Of a stretch of DNA of 64,000 nt, positions 59,047-64,000 are shown piece after piece; position 1 is the first letter of the stretch, and every line of letters begins with the position of its first letter. The position numbers and the translations under genes are program-made. The DNA lies in the NCBI RefSeq assembly GCF_003072065.1, contig NZ_QCYG01000003.1, positions 186,001-250,000 on the forward strand, in the 5' to 3' direction. The notes beneath the pieces are model-generated. The model worked only from the letters and a program-made list of their open reading frames with translations. It ran no database searches and was not told the origin of the DNA. The stretch comes from Thalassorhabdomicrobium marinisediminis (GTDB lineage Bacteria; Pseudomonadota; Alphaproteobacteria; Rhodobacterales; Rhodobacteraceae).

Positions 59047-59840
59047 TCCGCGGCGCAGCCCTGAATATCGACCGCCTGCCCGCCGGTCAGTACAGTGATC
59101 CGCATGTCCGAGCGGTTCAACGCAAAGGCGCCCTGCTCGACGTGGATCATCTCGGCCCGGGCGAACAGGTCGCTGTCGCGCCATGTTTCGGGCTGTGAGA
59201 CCCAGACCTGCTGATCGCCCGCCTCGATGACCACCACCTCGTCCGGCGCGTGGCGGGGCATCTCGATCCGTGCGGTCACTTCCAGCCCCCTGTCCGTGGG
59301 CCGCAAGGCGCAGGTGGCCCCCGTCACCCCGGCCCGTGCGGCGGGGGTCGGCTGGTCCACAAGGGCTGCGACGATGGCGGGGGTGCGTGCACCGGACGCG
59401 GGCAGAGCCGCATCGAACTCCAGCACCACCGGCACGCAGATATCCTCGCACACGCCAAGCTGGACCGCGCCCTTCATCCGCGCAGCGCGCGCCGCATCGG
59501 GGACCGAAACCTCAACCGGGATCACTACGCTGTCGGCATATCCGTAGGACCGCATGCCGTTCTGGTCGAACACCTCGGGCACCGGCCAATGGAACGCCAC
59601 CCCATCCATGTTCTGCGACCCCTGCCAGCCGAACCGGGGCGGGATGCCGCCATCGCCGGGCGCGCGCCAATAGGTCTTCCAGCCGGGCGCCAGACGGATT
59701 TGCAGGCCCGCCATATGGGTGCCCTGATCGGTGCGCCAACCGGGCAGAACCTCAAGCGAGACGACGCCATCCGCCGGGCCCGCGCCAAGCGGCGCCGCGC
59801 AGACCAGCGCAAGCAAAAGGGGGAAGACGTGTTTGAACAT
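59043..59840 (-). CDS. DsbD-alpha-like periplasmic protein
   Basis: A 265-residue protein with a signal peptide (HVFPLLLALVCAAPLGAG) and a single domain resembling the N-terminal part of DsbD/ScsB. IRLAPGWKTYWRAPGDGGIPP, FDQNGMRSYGYADSVVIPVEV and LGVCEDICVPV carry the paired Cys that would exchange disulfides. No membrane or thioredoxin domains follow, so it would need a separate electron donor. It is divergent from algH. Confidence 0.87.
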   Translation of the reverse strand: MFKHVFPLLLALVCAAPLGAGPADGVVSLEVLPGWRTDQGTHMAGLQIRLAPGWKTYWRAPGDGGIPPRFGWQGSQNMDGVAFHWPVPEVFDQNGMRSYGYADSVVIPVEVSVPDAARAARMKGAVQLGVCEDICVPVVLEFDAALPASGARTPAIVAALVDQPTPAARAGVTGATCALRPTDRGLEVTARIEMPRHAPDEVVVIEAGDQQVWVSQPETWRDSDLFARAEMIHVEQGAFALNRSDMRITVLTGGQAVDIQGCAAD

Positions 59841-59954
59841 GCCCCCTCATCCAACGGATCGGCCCGGAAGCAAAGTCACATTTGGGTTAAAGATATGTCA
59901 GCACCGCTCGCCTTGCCCCTTGCGCGACCGCCCGGCGCGCCCCATCTTTGGCCC

Positions 59955-60521
59955 ATGACCGAGACCACCAACCTTGTGGGCAAGCTGCTGATCGCGATGC
60001 CCGATATGGGCGACCCGCGCTTCGATCACGCGGTGATCTATATCTGCGCGCATACGCCCGAGGGGGCGATGGGTTTGATCGTCAACAAACCCACGCCGGA
60101 TGTGCGATTCTCGGACCTTCTCGAACAGCTCAGCATCGATGAGGGGGACCTCGCCGTGGACGTGCGGGTGCATTACGGCGGCCCGGTCGAGACCGGACGC
60201 GGCTTCGTGCTGCACACCGCCGACTATGCTTCGGGCGCGGGCACGATGGAGGTGGCCGAGGGCGTCTCGATGACCGCGACCTTGGATATTCTTGAGGATA
60301 TCGCAACCGGCAGCGGCCCGAAACGCTCGATGTTGGGACTGGGATATGCCGGTTGGGGGCCGCAGCAGCTTGAGGGCGAGCTGATGCAGAACGGCTGGCT
60401 GGTCTGCGACGCGACCGAGGATATCCTGTTTGGCCGCGCGGCCGAGCACAAATGGACCGCCGCGCTGAAGGTTCTGGGCATCAACCCGCTGATGCTGTCC
60501 ACCTCAGGCGGGCGCGCCTGA
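59955..60521 (+). CDS. UPF0301/AlgH family protein
   Basis: A 188-residue protein of the YqgE/AlgH family. LVGKLLIAMPDMGDPRFDHAVIYICAH, GAMGLIVNKPTPDVRFSDLL, YGGPVETGRGFVLHTADY and the GYAGWGPQQLEGELMQNGW segment are diagnostic. A role in transcription (alginate in Pseudomonas) has been proposed but is uncertain. ATG 59955 fits relatives; an upstream ATG at 59895 would add a Pro-rich leader. Its end overlaps the opposite Sua5 gene by 18 bases. Confidence 0.92.
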   Translation: MTETTNLVGKLLIAMPDMGDPRFDHAVIYICAHTPEGAMGLIVNKPTPDVRFSDLLEQLSIDEGDLAVDVRVHYGGPVETGRGFVLHTADYASGAGTMEVAEGVSMTATLDILEDIATGSGPKRSMLGLGYAGWGPQQLEGELMQNGWLVCDATEDILFGRAAEHKWTAALKVLGINPLMLSTSGGRA

Positions 60522-61487
60522 CCCCTCGGGGCGCGGCGCTGCTGCGCGTTGCAAGCGGTCGTTGATCGCGCGACCCAGCCCGTGTGCCGGAATCGGCGAC
60601 ACCGCGATTTTTTCCGCCCCCATCTCGTTCAAGCGGTGCAGCGCGTCGAACAGCGCCGCCGCCGCCTCCACCAGATCGCCCGAAGGCGACAGGTTGAGCG
60701 GAGCTTCGACCGGCCCGAAGCCCAAAAGCGTCTCATCCGGCGCAGGGTGGTCCACGTTCAGCCGCACTTGCCCCTTCGGCGCGTAATGCGATGACAACTG
60801 CCCCGGAGAGGTCGGCGCCGCCGTATCGTCCACCCTATCGCTCGGGGTGGCGAGCGCGCCGCCCAACGCCGCCTCGATCGCCTCGGCCGGCACCCCACCG
60901 GCGCGCAGCAACGTGGGCACGGGCCTTGCGGCAACGATGGTCGATTCCAGCCCGACGCCGCAGACCCCACCATCCAGGATCCCGTCGATCCGCCCGGTCA
61001 TCTGGTTTTTGACATGGGCGAATGTCGTCGGGCTGACCTGTCCAGAGGGATTGGCCGAAGGGGCCGCCACGGGGCCGTCAAACGCCGCCAGCAGCCCCTG
61101 CGCCACCGCGTGATCGGGCATCCGCACCGCCAGCGTCGCCAGCCCCGCCGTCACCAGCGGCGAAATCCCCGCCCCCTCTTTCAACGGCAGGACCAGCGTC
61201 AAGGCACCCGGCCAGAACGCCTGGGCCAGATCGCGCGACGTGGCATCGAACTCGACCAGCGCCTCGGCCGCCTCGAACGAGGCGACGTGCACGATCAGCG
61301 GATTGAAACTCGGGCGGCCCTTGGCTTGATACAGGCGAGCCACAGCGTCGGAATTGCGCGCATCCACGCCCAGCCCATAGACCGTCTCGGTCGGAAAGGC
61401 GACGAGCCCACCGTCCCGCAAGGCTTCGGCTGCGGCCTCCAATCCCGCCGGATCGGCGGCGAAGGTGCGCGTGGTCACCGGGGTCAT
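60504..61487 (-). CDS. Threonylcarbamoyl-AMP synthase (Sua5/YrdC type)
   Basis: A 327-residue enzyme making threonylcarbamoyl-AMP from Thr, bicarbonate and ATP for tRNA t6A37. The YrdC domain has GGLVAFPTETVYGLG, KGRPSFNPLIVH, FWPGALTLVLP and AAPSANPSGQVSPT. The longer C-terminal Sua5 domain (about 215-327, with SPGQLSSHYAPKG and a cysteine-poor end) marks the Sua5 rather than the short TsaC form. It is divergent from the acyl-CoA dehydrogenase gene. Confidence 0.94.
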   Translation of the reverse strand: MTPVTTRTFAADPAGLEAAAEALRDGGLVAFPTETVYGLGVDARNSDAVARLYQAKGRPSFNPLIVHVASFEAAEALVEFDATSRDLAQAFWPGALTLVLPLKEGAGISPLVTAGLATLAVRMPDHAVAQGLLAAFDGPVAAPSANPSGQVSPTTFAHVKNQMTGRIDGILDGGVCGVGLESTIVAARPVPTLLRAGGVPAEAIEAALGGALATPSDRVDDTAAPTSPGQLSSHYAPKGQVRLNVDHPAPDETLLGFGPVEAPLNLSPSGDLVEAAAALFDALHRLNEMGAEKIAVSPIPAHGLGRAINDRLQRAAAPRPEGSGAPA

Positions 61488-61593
61488 GACGCTGCGTTTC
61501 GGTTGCGGGTTCGGTTCATCGGCGTAGCCTTTCTGTCATCGGCCACATACGCTGCCTGCACATTGAATCCAAGATCACACTGAAAGAGCCTTC

Positions 61594-63294
61594 ATGCCCT
61601 ATGCTGCGCCCGCCTCCGAGTTTCGTTTCCTTCTCGACCATGTGGTGAACTTCGATCAGGTCACCGGCACCGATACTTTCGGCGACGCCACGCCGGACAT
61701 GCGCGACGCGATCCTGACCGAAGCGGCGAAGCTCTGTGATGAGGTGCTGGCCCCGCTGCAGCGCAACGGAGACGAGCACCCCGCGCGGCTGGAAAACGGC
61801 ATCGTGCGCACCTCGCCCGGGTTTGCCGAAGGCTTCAAGGCGATTGCCGACGGCGGCTGGATCGGCATGTCCGCCGACCCTGTCTATGGCGGCATGGGCC
61901 TTCCGTTTACGTTGACGACCGCGGTGAACGACATGATGTCGGGGGCCTGCCTGTCGCTGCAGCTCAACCCGTTGATGTGTCAGGGCCAGATCGAGGCTTT
62001 GGAACACCACGCAAGCGACGCGATCAAGGACCTCTACCTGCCCAAGCTGATCTCCGGCCAGTGGTGCGGAACGATGAACCTGACCGAACCGCAGGCCGGC
62101 TCGGACGTGGGCGCGCTGCGCAGCAAGGCCACGCCCAACGGCGATGGCTCTTACGCGATCACCGGCCAGAAAATCTATATCTCTTGGGCCGACAACGACT
62201 TCACCGAGAACGTCTGCCACCTTGTGCTGGCGCGCCTGCCCGATGGGGTCGAAGGCACCAAGGGCATCAGCCTGTTCATGGTCCCGAAAATCATCCCCAA
62301 CGAGGATGGCACGCTGGGGGAACGCAATTCGCTGCGCGTCGTCAGCCTTGAGCACAAGATGGGCCTGCACGGCTCGCCCACCGCGGTGATGGAATATGAC
62401 GGTGCGCGCGGCTGGCTCGTGGGGCCCGAGCATGGCGGCATGGCGGCGATGTTCACCATGATGAACAACGCTCGCGTCGGCGTCGGCACCCAGGGCATCG
62501 GCACGGCCGAGGCCGCCTATCAACACGCGCTGGCCTATGCGATGGAGCGCAAGCAGGGCCGCGCGGGCGGCTCGGGCACAATCGTCGAGCATGCAGACGT
62601 GCGCCGGATGCTGGCCACCATGAAGGCCGAAGTCTTCGCCGCCCGCTCGATTGCCATCTCGAACGCCATCGCCATCGACATGAGCACCGCCACCGGCGAT
62701 GCCGCATGGAAAGCCCGCGCGGCCCTCCTGACGCCGATCTCCAAGGCCTTCGGCACCGACGTCGGGGTCGAGACGGCCGCCACGGGCATTCAGGTCCACG
62801 GCGGCATGGGCTTCATCGAGGAAACCGGCGCGGCGCAATTCGCCCGCGACGTGCGCGTGACCACGATTTATGAGGGCACCAACGGCATTCAGGCGATGGA
62901 CCTTGTGGCGCGCAAGATGATGGACAACGGCGAAGCGGCCTTTGCCCTGATGGACGAAATCGAAGCCGCCGCCGAGGCCGCGAAAGAGAAATGTCCCGAT
63001 CTGGCCGAACCGGTCTGGCACGCCTGCGAAACCCTGCGCGAAGCCACCGAATGGCTCGTCGCGCAAGAGCTCACCGACCGTTTCGCCGGGGCTGTGCCCT
63101 ATCTGCGAGCCTTTGCGCGGGTGCTGGGCGGCTACTACCACCTTCTGGCCGCGCTGCACGGGGACGACAGCCGCGAACGGCTTGCCACTGTCTATATCAA
63201 ACGGATGTTGCCCGAGTACACGACGCTTCTGGCGCAGGTGCGCGAAGGGGCCAGCGATCTGATGGCGATTTCCACCGATGATCTGGTGGCCTGA
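61594..63294 (+). CDS. Acyl-CoA dehydrogenase, DmdC-like
   Basis: A 566-residue flavin acyl-CoA dehydrogenase of the long type with a C-terminal extra domain. MNLTEPQAGSDVGALRSKA (FAD/substrate binding), the GQKIYISWADNDFTENV region, the ETAATGIQVHGGMGFIEETG and RVTTIYEGTNGIQAMDLVARK signatures, and the C-terminal helical domain (about 460-566) resemble DmdC of the dimethylsulfoniopropionate demethylation pathway. Without dmdB/dmdD nearby the substrate could be another acyl-CoA. The following MBL gene is on the same strand, 24 bases on. Confidence 0.9.
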   Translation: MPYAAPASEFRFLLDHVVNFDQVTGTDTFGDATPDMRDAILTEAAKLCDEVLAPLQRNGDEHPARLENGIVRTSPGFAEGFKAIADGGWIGMSADPVYGGMGLPFTLTTAVNDMMSGACLSLQLNPLMCQGQIEALEHHASDAIKDLYLPKLISGQWCGTMNLTEPQAGSDVGALRSKATPNGDGSYAITGQKIYISWADNDFTENVCHLVLARLPDGVEGTKGISLFMVPKIIPNEDGTLGERNSLRVVSLEHKMGLHGSPTAVMEYDGARGWLVGPEHGGMAAMFTMMNNARVGVGTQGIGTAEAAYQHALAYAMERKQGRAGGSGTIVEHADVRRMLATMKAEVFAARSIAISNAIAIDMSTATGDAAWKARAALLTPISKAFGTDVGVETAATGIQVHGGMGFIEETGAAQFARDVRVTTIYEGTNGIQAMDLVARKMMDNGEAAFALMDEIEAAAEAAKEKCPDLAEPVWHACETLREATEWLVAQELTDRFAGAVPYLRAFARVLGGYYHLLAALHGDDSRERLATVYIKRMLPEYTTLLAQVREGASDLMAISTDDLVA

Positions 63295-63318
63295 GCCGTT
63301 CTGCGCTAGGCCTCCGGC

Positions 63319-64000
63319 ATGACAGATAAAATCGACTATCCCTGGTCTGAGCCTCCGACACAGGGCACGGCCACCCAGGTGGCGGACGGCGTGCTCTGGA
63401 TGCGCTTGCCGCTGCCCATGGCGCTGGATCACGTCAACGTCTATGCGCTGGACGACACGTTGCACGGCGGCGACGGCTGGACGCTTATCGACACCGGTTT
63501 CGACACCTCGAAAACCCGCGCGATCTGGGAAGATTTGCTGGCCGGACCGCTGGCGGGCAAACCGGTGACCCGCGTCATCGGCACCCACCACCACCCCGAC
63601 CACATCGGGCTGGTCGGCTGGTTTCAGGACGCCGGCGCCACGCTGGCGATGCCGCGCACTGCCTGGCTGATGGCCCGGATGCTGGTGCTGGACGAACAGC
63701 CCGCCTACCCGTCCCGCTCGCTTCTTTTTTACGAACGCGCCGGCATGGACGCGGACCTGCTTGCCAAACGACGCGCGGAACGCCCTTTCAACTTTGCTGA
63801 TTGCGTGCACCCCATGCCGCTGGGTTTCACCCGTCTGAAAGAGGGCGACACCCTCCGCATGGGCGGGCGCACATGGGACATTCGCATGGGCAACGGACAC
63901 GCGCCGGAACACGCAACCTTCTGGAGCCGCGACGACGCGCTTGTGATCGGGGGCGACCAGCTTTTGCCGTCGATCAGCCCCAACATCGGGGTCTATCCCA
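63319..64000 (+). CDS. Metallo-beta-lactamase fold hydrolase, truncated by the window end
   Basis: The frame is open from ATG 63319 to the last base. It shows the zinc motif THHHPDHIGL (H-x-H-x-D-H), a downstream GNGHAPEHATFW with a metal His, and GGDQLLPSISPN with the bridging Asp. This arrangement resembles LACTB2/hydroxyacylglutathione hydrolase-like thioesterases, which often sit next to acyl-CoA dehydrogenases. The C-terminal part is outside the window. Confidence 0.9.
   Translation, partial: MTDKIDYPWSEPPTQGTATQVADGVLWMRLPLPMALDHVNVYALDDTLHGGDGWTLIDTGFDTSKTRAIWEDLLAGPLAGKPVTRVIGTHHHPDHIGLVGWFQDAGATLAMPRTAWLMARMLVLDEQPAYPSRSLLFYERAGMDADLLAKRRAERPFNFADCVHPMPLGFTRLKEGDTLRMGGRTWDIRMGNGHAPEHATFWSRDDALVIGGDQLLPSISPNIGVYP

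Noticed and set aside
59895-59954. Longer AlgH start at 59895
   Set aside because: The extra 20 residues are Pro-rich and unlike AlgH; the ATG at 59955 gives the family N-terminus.
61516-63912. Minus-strand open frame of 798 codons opposite the acyl-CoA dehydrogenase
   Set aside because: Shadow of the dehydrogenase and MBL genes; composition and lack of domains mark it as spurious.
1-64000. CRISPR array, insertion sequence or prophage
   Set aside because: No regularly spaced identical repeats, no transposase, integrase or phage structural genes were found.

Overview
The window is GC-rich chromosomal DNA from an alphaproteobacterium, most likely a marine Rhodobacterales (Roseobacter-type Rhodobacteraceae). 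The evidence is the gene set: a DUF1013/TrcR-type regulator, COQ9, a TIGR02302/DUF4175 protein with Gln/Gly repeats, an Mcl1-type malyl-CoA lyase, the dgcN/dgcA D-glutamate genes, DUF1244, a YtoQ-family protein and a DmdC-like acyl-CoA dehydrogenase. I see no tRNA, rRNA, CRISPR array, transposase or prophage gene. Coding density is very high. No stretch over 300 bases lacks a gene; the longest gap is about 270 bases (13550-13818) and holds palindromes and a REP-like inverted repeat.

Layout. 1-3.9 kb: 3' end of rsgA, a DUF202 membrane protein, then dnaX-ybaB-recR, closed by a shared terminator. 4-10.6 kb: trcR-like regulator, RNase T2, quinone oxidoreductase/COQ9 pair, rpsU, two tandem membrane microproteins, an Lrp regulator divergent from alanine dehydrogenase, mscL and ytoQ. 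10.6-19.8 kb: pheS and pheT, separated by a low-GC membrane gene, a palindrome-rich spacer and an ASCH gene; then a duplicated LprI-like protein, rplT/rpmI, pyruvate kinase, N-formylglutamate amidohydrolase and DUF1244. 19.8-27.1 kb: an OmpA/BON envelope module, the D-amino acid cluster (dgcN, dgcA, class IV aminotransferase) and mcl1 behind nested palindromes.

27-41 kb: accA and small secreted proteins; the overlapping operon ftsE-ftsX-plsC-PPOX-hypothetical; a zinc-ribbon protein facing the TIGR02302 protein; argH, a small lipoprotein and lysA in one operon, with tlpA divergent from argH; and a cytochrome P460. 41-48.6 kb: a second OmpA/BON plus coiled-coil module, ubiA divergent from rsmE, GNAT, gshA and a low-GC small membrane protein. 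48.6-54 kb: pyrB, two membrane proteins, a dihydroorotase-like gene lacking the first metal-binding HxH, plsY and an 84-aa protein in one overlapping operon; then a degenerate uracil-DNA glycosylase and moaB. 54-64 kb: an RND efflux pair, a DsbD-alpha-like periplasmic protein, AlgH, Sua5-type threonylcarbamoyl-AMP synthase, acyl-CoA dehydrogenase and a truncated metallo-beta-lactamase-fold gene.

Most genes are housekeeping. The more unusual items are the tandem microproteins, two paralogous OmpA/BON modules each followed by a membrane-anchored coiled-coil partner, a dispersed intergenic motif seen three times, the interrupted pheST locus, the mcl1 upstream palindromes, and two enzyme-fold proteins (UDG, PyrC) that have lost signature catalytic residues. 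No complete new defence or biosynthetic system is evident.
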